This document shows positions 5,101 to 14,210 of a stretch of DNA of 14,402 nt, piece by piece. The stretch lies in contig UQMZ01000063.1 in NCBI GenBank assembly GCA_900542185.1, positions 1 to 14,402 of the forward strand, in the 5' to 3' direction. The number at the start of each line of letters is the position of its first letter. Within the stretch, counting starts at the first letter, position 1. The notes under the pieces are model-generated. The model saw only the letters and a list, made by a program, of their open reading frames with translations. It made no database searches and was not told the origin of the DNA. This DNA is from an uncultured Bacteroidales bacterium (GTDB taxonomy: Bacteria; Bacteroidota; Bacteroidia; Bacteroidales; Muribaculaceae). The translations under genes were made by a program, and so were the position numbers.

Positions 5101-7848
5101 ATGAGCCTGAAGAACCGGCACCTATTGATACCATTACTAACGATGGCATGTCTGCTCTGTGTTTCATGCCAAAGGGAAAAGACTTACCGCATCGGCGTCT
5201 CGCAATGCAGCGCCGACGACTGGCGCAATAAAATGAACGAGGAGATAATGCGCGAGATGATGTTCCATCCGGAGGCCACGGTGGAAATCCGCTCGGCCGA
5301 CGACAGCAACGAGAAGCAGATAGCCGACATCAGATATTTCCGCGACAACGGCTTCGACATCATCCTTGCCGCTCCCAACGAAGCGAACGCCATTACACCT
5401 ATTATAAAGGAGACGTACGAATCCGGCCTGCCGGTGGTGATATTCGACCGCGACATCAACGGCGATTCATATACGGCATATATCGGCGTGGACAACCGCG
5501 CCATAGGCCGTTCCGCCGCACAGTATGCCGGCAATCTGACAGGCGCCGGAGGCCGTGTGCTGGAGATACAGGGACTGAAAGGATCCTCTCCGACCATACA
5601 GAGACACGAAGGATTTGCCGAAGGTGCAAGACAGAACCGGCTTGACATCGTGGCATCGGCCCACGGCAACTGGAACGACAAGGATGCGACTCGGGTCGCC
5701 GACTCCCTGTTGGACATATATAAGGATATAGATCTGATTTACGCCCACAACGACCGTATGGCCATCGCCGCATCCAACGTAGCGCGCCGACGGGGCCTGC
5801 ACATCCGTGTCATCGGCATCGACGCCGCCCCCAACATCGGCATGAAGGCCGTGGCCGACAGCGTGATAGACGCTACATTCCTGTATCCTACGGAGGGACA
5901 CGAACTGGTGCGCACCGCACTGGCCATCCTGAAAGGCGAACGTTTCGACCGCATCCAGACGCTGCCCCTCGCTTCGGCCGTAGACAAGTCGAACGCCGAC
6001 ATCCTCGCGCTTCAGAACAAGTCGCTGAACGAGGAGACTTCCAAAATGAAGATCCTCAAAAGCCAGGTGGACCAATACTGGGAACGGCATTCCATACAGA
6101 CCACCCTGCTGTATGTCACCATCGGGCTGGTGATACTTCTGTTGGCCTTTGTGTTCATGCTGTTGCGCACATACTGGATGAACCAGCGCCATCACCGCCA
6201 GATACTGGAGCAGAACCGTCTGCTGGAGCAACAGCGTGACGCCCAGGAGGAACTGAACCGCCAGCTGGAGGAGGCCACGCAGTCCAAGCTGATGTTCTTC
6301 ACCAACATATCCCACGACCTGCGCACGCCCCTCACCCTGATAGCCGAGCCGGTGGCGCAACTCGCCCACGCCGACAACCTGACGCCTCAGCAGCATTCGC
6401 TGATGCGCATAGCCGACAAGAACGTGCGCATACTGAAACGTCTGATCAACGAGATTCTCGATTTCCGCAAATACGAGAACGGCAAGCTCGATGTCAACCT
6501 CACTGAAGCCCGTTTCGCCGACCTGGCCCGGGACTGGGCCGAGGCATTCATGGCCATCGCACGCAAACGCGACATAAAACTGACCGTCGACATCGACCTG
6601 CCCGACGATTTCACCATCGCCATAGACACCGAAAAACTGGAACGGGTGTGCTTCAACCTTCTGTCCAACGCATTCAAATATACTCCGGACAACGGCCGCA
6701 TCAATTTCATTGTCAGGACGGAAAGCGACAACCTTGTAATAGCCGTTCACGACACCGGCCGCGGCATATCCGAGCGCGACTTAGGCAACATATTCGACCG
6801 GTTCTTCCAGGTGGACAAGGTGCATCCGCAAGGTTCCGGCATCGGACTCTCGCTGGCCAAGGCGTTCGTGGAACTGCATCATGGCGGGATTACCGTAACG
6901 AGCCGCGAGGGTAAGGGGTCGGAATTCACCGTCACCATTCCCGTCACGCATATAACTGAAAATAAACAGACTCCCGATGTTTCGACATCCGGCACACTGC
7001 GCGACGACACCATCACGGAACTGGAGCGGATAGAGAACGAAGCGCCCCTGCCCGACTCCGACCATCCGCTTCTATTGGTAATAGACGACAACGAAGACAT
7101 CCGCAGACTCACCGCCGAACTTCTCGGCGACGAATATACGGTAATCGCCGCATCCGACGGCAAGGAGGGCGTGCGCATGGCCGCGCGACATGTTCCCGAC
7201 CTGATAATCTGCGACGTGATGATGCCCGTCATGGACGGTCTGGAATGCACGCGCCGAATCAAGGACGAGGTGTCTACCTCGCACATCCCCGTCCTGATGC
7301 TCACGGCATGCAGTATGGACGAACAGCGCGCCCAGGGATATGACAGCGGCGCCGACGGCTATCTGTCCAAACCGTTCGACATCACTGTACTCAGGGCACG
7401 GTGCCGCAACCTGATTCAGAACCGCAGACGCATCAAGGAATTATGGGCCACGCCGCAACCCACCAACGTCAAGCCGTCGGACACCCCCGAGGCCAAGCGG
7501 CCACGACCCGACGTAGAGAACGAATTCTACGCACGGTTCGTGGAGATCGTCAACAAGGAAATGGAGAATCCCGAGCTTAGCGTGGACGGCATCGCCGCCC
7601 AACTCGGACTGGGCCGTTCGCAATTCTACCGCAAGATCAAAGCCCTTACCAATTACTCGCCCGTGGAATTAGTGCGCGAACTGCGGCTGAAACGCAGCCG
7701 CGACCTGCTTATCTCCACCGACAGGTCCATAAGCGAGATCGGCTATATGGTCGGGTTCTCCACTCCGGCATACTTCACACGCTGTTTCCGCGATTATTTC
7801 AACGAAACCCCTTCCGAACTCAGGGAACGCCTCGGTTCCAAATCATAA
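5101..7848 (+). CDS. Hybrid two-component system regulator, periplasmic-sugar-binding type (BT1754-like)
   Basis: This 915-residue single-protein signalling system spans the inner membrane. The domains in order are: an N-terminal hydrophobic signal/anchor (about 7-22, ending L-C-V-S-C at 19-23); a LacI/ribose-binding-like periplasmic sugar-binding domain (about 29-310); a transmembrane helix (about 335-357); a coiled coil (about 365-395); and a histidine kinase with H405 in I-S-H-D-L-R-T-P, an N-box asparagine (N523), D-T-G-R-G (551-555) and G-S-G-I-G-L. A receiver domain follows (acidic pair D662-D663, phospho-acceptor D705 in I-C-D-V-M-M-P, T735, K757). The C-terminus is an AraC-type DNA-binding domain (about 805-912) with two helix-turn-helix units. 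All key residues are intact. The same architecture in B. thetaiotaomicron BT1754 senses periplasmic fructose, so fructose is the likely ligand here. It lies between the two PUL arms and probably activates both. Confidence 0.93.
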   Translation: MSLKNRHLLIPLLTMACLLCVSCQREKTYRIGVSQCSADDWRNKMNEEIMREMMFHPEATVEIRSADDSNEKQIADIRYFRDNGFDIILAAPNEANAITPIIKETYESGLPVVIFDRDINGDSYTAYIGVDNRAIGRSAAQYAGNLTGAGGRVLEIQGLKGSSPTIQRHEGFAEGARQNRLDIVASAHGNWNDKDATRVADSLLDIYKDIDLIYAHNDRMAIAASNVARRRGLHIRVIGIDAAPNIGMKAVADSVIDATFLYPTEGHELVRTALAILKGERFDRIQTLPLASAVDKSNADILALQNKSLNEETSKMKILKSQVDQYWERHSIQTTLLYVTIGLVILLLAFVFMLLRTYWMNQRHHRQILEQNRLLEQQRDAQEELNRQLEEATQSKLMFFTNISHDLRTPLTLIAEPVAQLAHADNLTPQQHSLMRIADKNVRILKRLINEILDFRKYENGKLDVNLTEARFADLARDWAEAFMAIARKRDIKLTVDIDLPDDFTIAIDTEKLERVCFNLLSNAFKYTPDNGRINFIVRTESDNLVIAVHDTGRGISERDLGNIFDRFFQVDKVHPQGSGIGLSLAKAFVELHHGGITVTSREGKGSEFTVTIPVTHITENKQTPDVSTSGTLRDDTITELERIENEAPLPDSDHPLLLVIDDNEDIRRLTAELLGDEYTVIAASDGKEGVRMAARHVPDLIICDVMMPVMDGLECTRRIKDEVSTSHIPVLMLTACSMDEQRAQGYDSGADGYLSKPFDITVLRARCRNLIQNRRRIKELWATPQPTNVKPSDTPEAKRPRPDVENEFYARFVEIVNKEMENPELSVDGIAAQLGLGRSQFYRKIKALTNYSPVELVRELRLKRSRDLLISTDRSISEIGYMVGFSTPAYFTRCFRDYFNETPSELRERLGSKS

Positions 7849-7932
7849 AAATGTTGCATAGGATGTCATAAATGGTGCGATGACCGTTTTTTGACAGCAT
7901 ACGCAACATATTTGAAATGTCAGCTGCAACAT
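7847..7932. promoter_or_regulatory. Candidate operator region upstream of susC
   Basis: AAAAATGTTGCA (7847-7858) repeats exactly the word at 5000-5011 and overlaps the last two bases of the regulator stop codon. Two copies of the reverse-complement core follow: CGCAACAT (7902-7909) and TGCAACAT (7925-7932), 23 nt apart. Reading toward each promoter, GCAACATATTTGAAA (7903-7917) agrees at 13 of 15 positions with GCAACATTTTTGATA on the minus strand at 5010-4996. The copies flank the susC promoter, as expected for binding by the AraC-type regulator. The seven-base core alone also occurs inside genes, so only the longer match carries weight. Confidence 0.45.
7865..7892 (+). terminator. Weak possible terminator of the regulator gene
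   Basis: GTCAT (7865-7869) pairs with ATGAC (7880-7884) around a 10-nt loop, then CG and six T (7887-7892). It starts 17 nt past the regulator stop and precedes the susC promoter, the right place to end that transcript. The stem is short and AT-rich, so it is a weak call. Confidence 0.35.
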
Positions 7933-7938
7933 GGGTTC

Positions 7939-7946
7939 TAATTTTG
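7939..7946 (+). promoter_or_regulatory. Probable -7 promoter element of the susC operon
   Basis: TAATTTTG matches the Bacteroidetes -7 consensus TAnnTTTG and lies 24 nt before the susC ATG at 7971. The nearest upstream TTTG (7911-7914) is 24 nt away, longer than the usual spacing, which fits a promoter needing activation. Because transcription would begin near 7952, the in-frame ATG at 7917 cannot be the translation start. Confidence 0.6.
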
Positions 7947-7970
7947 CGGCATAAAACAACTGACAACGAC

Positions 7971-10900
7971 ATGAAAAATTCATTCCTGTTAACGCTCTTG
8001 TCGCTATTGGCGACACTCGGCGTTCAAGCACAGAACATCACGGTGCACGGGACGGTCATTTCCAAAACCGATTCCGAACCCCTGATCGGTGCGACGGTGA
8101 TGACCGAAGTCAAGGGTTCGGGAACCGTCACTGACATCGACGGCAAGTTCGAAGTCTCCGTAGCCCCCGGTTCCAGTCTCACAGTTTCCTACATCGGTTA
8201 TCAGACCGTCAAGGTCAAGGCCGCTCCGGACATGACTGTCGAGCTTTCCGAAGATTCCGAAGTCCTGAACGAAGTGGTGGTGGTAGGTTACTCCACCCAG
8301 CGCAAGGTCGATGTGACCGGTGCCATCACGGCCGTGGATGTTGACGAAATCAACAAACAGAACGAGAACAACCCCATCAAGGCATTGCAGGGCCGTGTGC
8401 CGGGCATGAACATCAGTGCCGACGGTGCTCCCAGCGGATCGGCCACGGTGCGTATCCGAGGCATCGGCACCCTGAACAACAACGACCCGCTGTACATTAT
8501 CGACGGCGTACCCACCAAGGGAGGAATGCATGAGCTGAATCCCGGCGACATCGCGTCGATCCAGGTGCTGAAAGATGCCGCCTCGGCTTCCATCTACGGT
8601 TCGCGCGCAGCCAACGGCGTCATCATAATCACCACCAAGAAAGGCGCTGACCTCAAGATAAACCTGGACGCATCGGTAGCCGCCCAGTTCTATACCAATA
8701 AAATGAAGGTACTGGATACCGAGGGTTACGGGCGCGCCATGTGGCAGGCATACGTCAACGACGGACAGGACCCCAACACCAACGGCCTCGGTTACCGCTT
8801 CAACTGGGGATACGACCGGGCAGGATACCCGCAGCTGAACTCCATCAGCATGAACAAATATCTGGACGCCGCAGGCACCACTCCAGCCGCCGACACCGAC
8901 TGGTACGACGTCACCACACGCACCGGTCTGATCCAGAACTACAACCTCAGCGTGAGCGGAAGCACCGACAAACTCAGCGCCTTCTTCTCCGTAGGTTATT
9001 ACAAGAACCTCGGCGTAATAAAGTACTCGGACTTCGAGCGCTTCTCCGCACGTGTCAACACGGAATACAAACCGTTCGGAAACATACTCACCATCGGCGA
9101 GCATTTCACCCTGAACCATACCGACGAAGTGCAGGCTCCCGGCGGATTCCTGCAGAATGTGCTTCAGTTCAACCCCTCGCTGCCCGTTTACACTGAAAGC
9201 GGCGAGTTCGCCGGTCCCGTCGGCGGCTACCCCGACCGTGAGAACCCTCTGGCACGTCTGGTGCGCAACAAGGACAACCGTTATAAATACTGGCGTCTGT
9301 TCGGCGATGCTTACATCAACGTCAATCCCTTCAAAGGCTTCAACGTACGCACCACATTCGGCCTTGATTATTCCCAGAAACAGCAACGCATATTCACTTA
9401 CCCCGTCACCGAGGGCAACGTGGCCAATTCCACCAACGCCGTCGAGGCGAAGCAGGAGCACTGGACCCGCTGGATGTGGAACCTCGTGGCCAGCTACAAC
9501 ATCGATTTCGGCAAGAACCATATCGACGCGCTGGCCGGCGTTGAGCTTATAAACGAATCGTCCGACTGGTTCTCGGGTTACAAAACCGATTTCTCGGTGC
9601 TGAATCCCGACTTCATGTGGCCGTCGGCTGGTGCGGGCAACGCCCAGTCATACGGATCGGGCGACGGTTTCTCGCTTGTGTCGTTCTTCGCCAAGGCCAA
9701 TTATTCTTTCGATTCCCGTTATCTTCTCGGAGTGACCGTACGTCACGACGGCTCGTCGCGATTCGGCAAGAACAACCGTTTCGCCACATTCCCCTCCGTG
9801 TCATTGGGCTGGCGCATCAACAACGAGTCGTTCCTGCGCGACGTAGCTTGGCTCAACGACCTTAAGCTGCGACTCTCCTGGGGACAGACCGGCAACCAGG
9901 AAATCAGCAACCTTGCACGATACTTCGTTTACGTGCCCAATTACGGCGTGAACGAATCGGGTGGCCAGAGCTACGGAACATCCTACGACATCGCCGGCAC
10001 AAACGGCGGAGCCATCCTGAGCTCAGGTTTCAAGCGCGACCAGATCGGAAATCCCGACATCAAATGGGAAACCACCACGCAGTATAACATCGGTCTCGAC
10101 TGGTCGATGCTCAACTCCGGCCTGTTCGGTTCTCTTGACCTCTACTACAAGAAAACCTCCGACATTCTGGTACAGATGGCCGGCATCGGCGCCATGGGCG
10201 AAGGCTCGTCGCAATGGATCAACGCCGGCGAAATGGAGAACAAGGGCATCGAGCTTAACCTCGGCTTCCGCCACACCACCGACTATGACTTCACTTATGA
10301 GGTGACCGGCAACATCGCAGCCTACCGCAACAAGATTACGAAAATACCCGCGACAGTGGCCGCAAACGGCACATTCGGCGGCAACGGCGTGTACAGCGTC
10401 ATCGGCCATACATTCGGAGCACAGGCCGGCTACGTGGCTGACGGCATCTTCAAGTCGCAGGCAGAAGTGGACAACCATGCCGTTCAGGAAGGCGCGGCCG
10501 TGGGACGCATACGCTGGCGCGACCTCGACAACGACGGTTACATCACCGAGAAGGACCAAAAGTGGATCTACGACCCCACTCCCGACTTTACGTACGGTCT
10601 GAACGTATATCTGCAGTACAAGGGATTCGACTTCTCGATGTTCTGGCAGGGCGCGCAGGGACAGGACGTGATTTCCGACCTGAAGAAAGAAACCGACCTC
10701 TGGAGCGGTCTTAACATCGGATTCCTGAACAAAGGCGAACGCCTGCTTGACGCATGGACCCCGCAGAACCCCGATTCCGACATCCCTGCCCTGACACGCT
10801 CCGACTCCAACAACGAAAAACGCGTCTCGACCTACTTCGTGGAGAACGGCTCGTACCTGAAGCTACGCAACATCCAGATAGGATACAACCTGCCGGAAAA

Positions 10901-11063
10901 GGTGGTACGCAAGATGCGCATGGAACGCCTGCGCTTCTACATCAGCGCGCAGAACCTGCTGACAATAAAGAGCAAGTCGTTTACCGGTGTGGATCCCGAA
11001 AATCCCAACTTCGGCTATCCCATCCCCACCAACCTTACTTTCGGTCTCAATCTCACCTTCTAA
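7971..11063 (+). CDS. SusC-like TonB-dependent outer-membrane transporter
   Basis: The 1030-residue protein imports fructan oligosaccharides across the outer membrane using TonB energy, with SusD as its extracellular lid. A signal peptide (1-20, V-Q-A then Q21) is followed by a carboxypeptidase-regulatory-like domain (about 22-92, with G-T-V-I, P-L-I-G-A-T-V and D-G-K-F). Next come the TonB-box region E-V-V-V-V-G-Y (101-107), the plug (about 112-225, with L-Q-G-R-V-P-G-M, V-R-I-R-G and S-I-Y-G-S-R-A-A-N-G-V-I), and a beta-barrel to the C-terminal L-T-F-G-L-N-L-T-F. The ATG at 7971 is preferred over the in-frame one at 7917 because it begins a normal signal peptide and lies downstream of the promoter. 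It is first in the outer-membrane operon and corresponds to BT1763. Family and length are typical; substrate is inferred from context. Confidence 0.95.
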   Translation: MKNSFLLTLLSLLATLGVQAQNITVHGTVISKTDSEPLIGATVMTEVKGSGTVTDIDGKFEVSVAPGSSLTVSYIGYQTVKVKAAPDMTVELSEDSEVLNEVVVVGYSTQRKVDVTGAITAVDVDEINKQNENNPIKALQGRVPGMNISADGAPSGSATVRIRGIGTLNNNDPLYIIDGVPTKGGMHELNPGDIASIQVLKDAASASIYGSRAANGVIIITTKKGADLKINLDASVAAQFYTNKMKVLDTEGYGRAMWQAYVNDGQDPNTNGLGYRFNWGYDRAGYPQLNSISMNKYLDAAGTTPAADTDWYDVTTRTGLIQNYNLSVSGSTDKLSAFFSVGYYKNLGVIKYSDFERFSARVNTEYKPFGNILTIGEHFTLNHTDEVQAPGGFLQNVLQFNPSLPVYTESGEFAGPVGGYPDRENPLARLVRNKDNRYKYWRLFGDAYINVNPFKGFNVRTTFGLDYSQKQQRIFTYPVTEGNVANSTNAVEAKQEHWTRWMWNLVASYNIDFGKNHIDALAGVELINESSDWFSGYKTDFSVLNPDFMWPSAGAGNAQSYGSGDGFSLVSFFAKANYSFDSRYLLGVTVRHDGSSRFGKNNRFATFPSVSLGWRINNESFLRDVAWLNDLKLRLSWGQTGNQEISNLARYFVYVPNYGVNESGGQSYGTSYDIAGTNGGAILSSGFKRDQIGNPDIKWETTTQYNIGLDWSMLNSGLFGSLDLYYKKTSDILVQMAGIGAMGEGSSQWINAGEMENKGIELNLGFRHTTDYDFTYEVTGNIAAYRNKITKIPATVAANGTFGGNGVYSVIGHTFGAQAGYVADGIFKSQAEVDNHAVQEGAAVGRIRWRDLDNDGYITEKDQKWIYDPTPDFTYGLNVYLQYKGFDFSMFWQGAQGQDVISDLKKETDLWSGLNIGFLNKGERLLDAWTPQNPDSDIPALTRSDSNNEKRVSTYFVENGSYLKLRNIQIGYNLPEKVVRKMRMERLRFYISAQNLLTIKSKSFTGVDPENPNFGYPIPTNLTFGLNLTF

Positions 11064-11075
11064 TCACGCCAAATC

Positions 11076-12806
11076 ATGAAAAAATATATAATCGCATCGC
11101 TCGCGGCTTTGTCACTGGCCACCACCGGCTGCGACAGCTTCCTCGATTCACACAAGCCGCAAGGCACTCTTGACGAGGAACAGGTGCTTAATCCCGAATA
11201 TATCGACAATCTGGTCATCTCTGCATACGCCGTGTGGATCTCGGCCGAAGACATCAACTCCTCGTTCTCGATGTGGAACTTCGACGTCCGTTCGGACGAC
11301 GCCTACAAGGGCGGCAACGGCACCGAGGACGGCGACGTGTTCCACGCGCTGGAAGTGTCGCAGGGCATCATGACCACCAACTGGAACATATCCGATATGT
11401 GGCAGCGTCTGTACAATGCCGTGTCACGTGCCAATTCCGCACTGCAGGTTCTTGACATGATGGATGCCTCCACATACCCGCAGCGGGATACCCGTATAGC
11501 CGAAATGCGATTCCTCCGCGCTCACGGACACTTCCTCCTCAAGCGTCTGTACAAGCAGATTCCCTTTGCCGTCAACGAGAATCTGACTCCCGAGCAGTAC
11601 AATGACCTGGAAAACACGGAATACACCAACGACCAGGGCTGGCAGCTCATCATCGACGACTTCAAATACGCTTTCGACAATCTTCCGGCCGTGCAGGAAG
11701 AAGTTGGCCGCCCCAACCGCGCCGCGGCTGCCGCATACCTCGCCAAGACTTACCTTTACAAAGCATACCGCCAGGACAATCCCGAGTCGCACGAGGTAAC
11801 GTCAATCGACCGCGAGGACCTGCAGAACGTCATCAAGTACACCGACCCGGCCATCATGACGGCCTCCGGCTGCGCCCTTGAACCCGACATGCACAACAAC
11901 TTCCGTCCCGAGCCTCAGTACGAGAACGGTCCCGAATCGATCTGGGCCATGCAGTATTCGTTCAACGACGGGACAACCCACGGCAACTGCAACTGGTCGT
12001 ACGGCCTGATCGTTCCGAACATCCCGGGCGTGACCGACGGCGGATGCGATTTCTACAAGCCGAGCCAGAACCTGGTCAATTCGTTCAAGACCGACGAGAA
12101 CGGCCATCCCATGATTGACAATTTCAATGCCAAGGATTACGACATGACCTCCGACTATGCGGACCCCCGTCTGTTCCTCACGGTGGGGATGCCCGGCACC
12201 CCCTATATGTTCAACGCCAACTATATGATGGACCGCAGCGCCACTTGGAGCCGAAGCAACGGTCTGTACGGATACTATGTCTCGCTGAAGCACAATGTAG
12301 ATCCCGACGGCGGATACCTGGTAAAAGGCTCCTGGTGGGGCTCGCCGATGAACCGTATCGTGCTGCGCTATGCCGATGTGCTTCTGATGCGTGCCGAGGC
12401 CCTGGTACAGCTGAACCGGAACATACCCGAGGCCATCGAGATCGTAAACTCCCTGCGCAACCGCGCCCGTCAGAGCACCGCATCAATCTCCGACTATGAG
12501 AGACAGTATGGCGTACGCCTCAACATCCGCCCATACAACGGGACTTACGCTCAGGCTGACGCCCTGAAGATAGTCAAGATGGAACGCCGTCTTGAGCTGG
12601 CCATGGAAAGCGAACGCTTCTTCGATCTGGTGCGCTGGGGAGAGGCTGCCGACGTAATCAACAGATACTACGCCGACGAGGCCGACAACTGCGCCATATA
12701 TTCCAACGCCTCGTTCACGCGCAACAAGAATGAGTATCTTCCGATTCCTTTCTCTCAGATCAGCGCCTCCAACGGACATTACAAACAGAACATCGGTAAC
12801 TGGTAA
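11076..12806 (+). CDS. SusD-like surface glycan-binding lipoprotein
   Basis: This 576-residue outer-membrane lipoprotein binds glycan and caps the SusC transporter. The signal peptide ends in the lipobox A-T-T-G-C with the lipidated cysteine at C19, followed by D-S-F-L-D, which is usual for RagB/SusD proteins. The helical repeat core is visible, with M-W-Q-R-L-Y-N-A-V-S-R-A-N-S (about 108-121), M-R-F-L-R-A-H (about 143-149), R-A-A-A-A-A-Y-L-A-K-T-Y-L-Y and the C-terminal R-Y-A-D-V-L-L-M-R-A-E-A-L followed by E-R-R-L-E-L-A-M-E-S-E-R-F-F-D-L-V-R-W. It starts 12 nt after the susC stop and is clearly co-transcribed and partnered with it. Position matches BT1762. Aromatic residues suited to sugar stacking are plentiful, but the binding site cannot be assigned by reading. 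Confidence 0.95.
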   Translation: MKKYIIASLAALSLATTGCDSFLDSHKPQGTLDEEQVLNPEYIDNLVISAYAVWISAEDINSSFSMWNFDVRSDDAYKGGNGTEDGDVFHALEVSQGIMTTNWNISDMWQRLYNAVSRANSALQVLDMMDASTYPQRDTRIAEMRFLRAHGHFLLKRLYKQIPFAVNENLTPEQYNDLENTEYTNDQGWQLIIDDFKYAFDNLPAVQEEVGRPNRAAAAAYLAKTYLYKAYRQDNPESHEVTSIDREDLQNVIKYTDPAIMTASGCALEPDMHNNFRPEPQYENGPESIWAMQYSFNDGTTHGNCNWSYGLIVPNIPGVTDGGCDFYKPSQNLVNSFKTDENGHPMIDNFNAKDYDMTSDYADPRLFLTVGMPGTPYMFNANYMMDRSATWSRSNGLYGYYVSLKHNVDPDGGYLVKGSWWGSPMNRIVLRYADVLLMRAEALVQLNRNIPEAIEIVNSLRNRARQSTASISDYERQYGVRLNIRPYNGTYAQADALKIVKMERRLELAMESERFFDLVRWGEAADVINRYYADEADNCAIYSNASFTRNKNEYLPIPFSQISASNGHYKQNIGNW

Positions 12807-12815
12807 TCGAACACA

Positions 12816-14186
12816 ATGAAACTCACAGTCTCAACAATATATCTGTCGCTGCTGGCACTTACGGCCGGTATGCTGACATCGTGCGACGACAAGGAATCCA
12901 ATATGGATCTTGACGGCAGCACCCGCATCGAATCAATCAGAGTAAGCGGCTTTGACGGCACAATAGACAACACCGCCAAGTCAGTGACCGTCAACCTGCC
13001 GACCACTACCGACCTGACGGACCTGACCGTGGACGAGATAATCCTCAGCCCCGGAGCCACATGCGACTATCCCCGGGGGTACAGGTTCGACGGCTCGGTG
13101 CCCCGCTCCATACACGTGGTGAACGGCGACGTATTCACCGACTATGCCCTCAACGTGAAGCATGACAACGTGGAATTCCTGTCATTCACGCTCGACAACA
13201 AATACAGCGGCACCATCGACAACGCAGCACATACCATTCTCGTATTCGTTCCCCTTGAAGCGGACGTGACCGCCATGCAGGCATCGTTCCTGGTCAACGA
13301 CGGCACGACCGTTACCCCCGAATCGGGTTCAGTACTCGACTTCACGGAACCCGTCGAATTTACCTGCGTACACAATACGGCTACCATCGTATATACCGTT
13401 ACGGTCATCAAGGACGAGATGTCGCAGGCTCCCAAGGCATTCATCGGCAACGCCGCATCGTTCGACGCACTGGGCGACGAAGCCAAGGCCGCTTGCGAAT
13501 GGATGCTGAACAATGTGCCCAACTCCCGCTACGTATCCGTTCAGCAAATAATCGACGGCGATGTGAAGCTGTCCGACTTCACCATGATATGGTGTCATTT
13601 CGACTGGACAGACTGGCCCGGAACTATATGGGATTCGCGCGACATGTTCAACAGCTACTGGCTGCACGGCGGCGCCATACTGGCATCGCGCGACGGCGCA
13701 CGATACATCAACGACGTATGGCGCATTGCCCGCGACCAGCAGAGTCCCAACAATATGTTCGGAGGCGACACATCCGAGACTCTCGAGAATGCGTTGGGCT
13801 TCACGATAACAGGCCATGAGTCACATCCTCTGTACGACGGCATAGAGACCGACGGCGACAACCGTATACTCCTTCTGGACAAAGGTTGCTCCAATACCAA
13901 CCGTACGCTGCAATGGGGCGTGGACTGGGATCCTTACGGCTCGATGCAGGGCTGGGAGGAACGCACAGGCGCCAAAGCCCTGGCTTCCGGCCATGATTAT
14001 GATATAAACCGTGTCACAATCGCCGAATTCGAGCCTTACGAGGCTCTGAAAGGATTCACTTCAGGCCGCGTCATCACAATCGGAACCCCTGCCTACGAAT
14101 GGTATGACAGGAACGGTAAGGACAACCCCTACCGCGACAACATGATCCTGCTCACCAAGAACGCCATCAACTATCTGTGTCAGTAA
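12816..14186 (+). CDS. Surface lipoprotein, BT1761-like, with C-terminal DUF4960-type domain
   Basis: The 456-residue lipoprotein has a signal peptide ending L-T-S-C (C23). C-D-D-K-E-S after the lipidation site resembles the Bacteroidetes surface-export signal. Two tandem Ig-like beta repeats follow (about 38-115 and 119-199); each has an I-D-N/T-I-D-N step, a V-x-V-P/L-P strand and an acidic-T segment, and ends Y-A-L-N-V or Y-T-V-T-V. The C-terminal domain (about 206-456) alternates strands and helices: K-A-F-I-G, D-F-T-M-I-W-C-H-F-D-W (254-264), L-H-G-G-A-I-L-A-S-R-D-G (283-294) and R-V-I-T-I-G-T-P. This suggests a Rossmann-like or glutamine-amidotransferase-like fold. I assign DUF4960 from memory of the BT1761 family. 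It starts 9 nt after the susD stop. The likely role is fructan binding on the cell surface; no catalytic function can be claimed. Confidence 0.8.
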   Translation: MKLTVSTIYLSLLALTAGMLTSCDDKESNMDLDGSTRIESIRVSGFDGTIDNTAKSVTVNLPTTTDLTDLTVDEIILSPGATCDYPRGYRFDGSVPRSIHVVNGDVFTDYALNVKHDNVEFLSFTLDNKYSGTIDNAAHTILVFVPLEADVTAMQASFLVNDGTTVTPESGSVLDFTEPVEFTCVHNTATIVYTVTVIKDEMSQAPKAFIGNAASFDALGDEAKAACEWMLNNVPNSRYVSVQQIIDGDVKLSDFTMIWCHFDWTDWPGTIWDSRDMFNSYWLHGGAILASRDGARYINDVWRIARDQQSPNNMFGGDTSETLENALGFTITGHESHPLYDGIETDGDNRILLLDKGCSNTNRTLQWGVDWDPYGSMQGWEERTGAKALASGHDYDINRVTIAEFEPYEALKGFTSGRVITIGTPAYEWYDRNGKDNPYRDNMILLTKNAINYLCQ

Positions 14187-14210
14187 TTCACCCTTTTTAA
14201 ATTTAAGACA

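Noticed and set aside
5467..6750. Minus-strand open frame of 427 codons inside the regulator gene
   Set aside because: Antisense to an intact, motif-complete regulator; no domain, signal peptide or promoter supports it.
7917..7970. 18-codon N-terminal extension of SusC
   Set aside because: It overlaps the predicted -7 promoter element at 7939-7946, and the ATG at 7971 starts a normal signal peptide.
8004..9521. Minus-strand open frame of 505 codons inside susC
   Set aside because: It lies wholly antisense to a clear SusC gene, shows no recognisable domain and is low-complexity (rich in V, G, H). Long antisense frames are expected opposite GC-rich genes with biased codon use.
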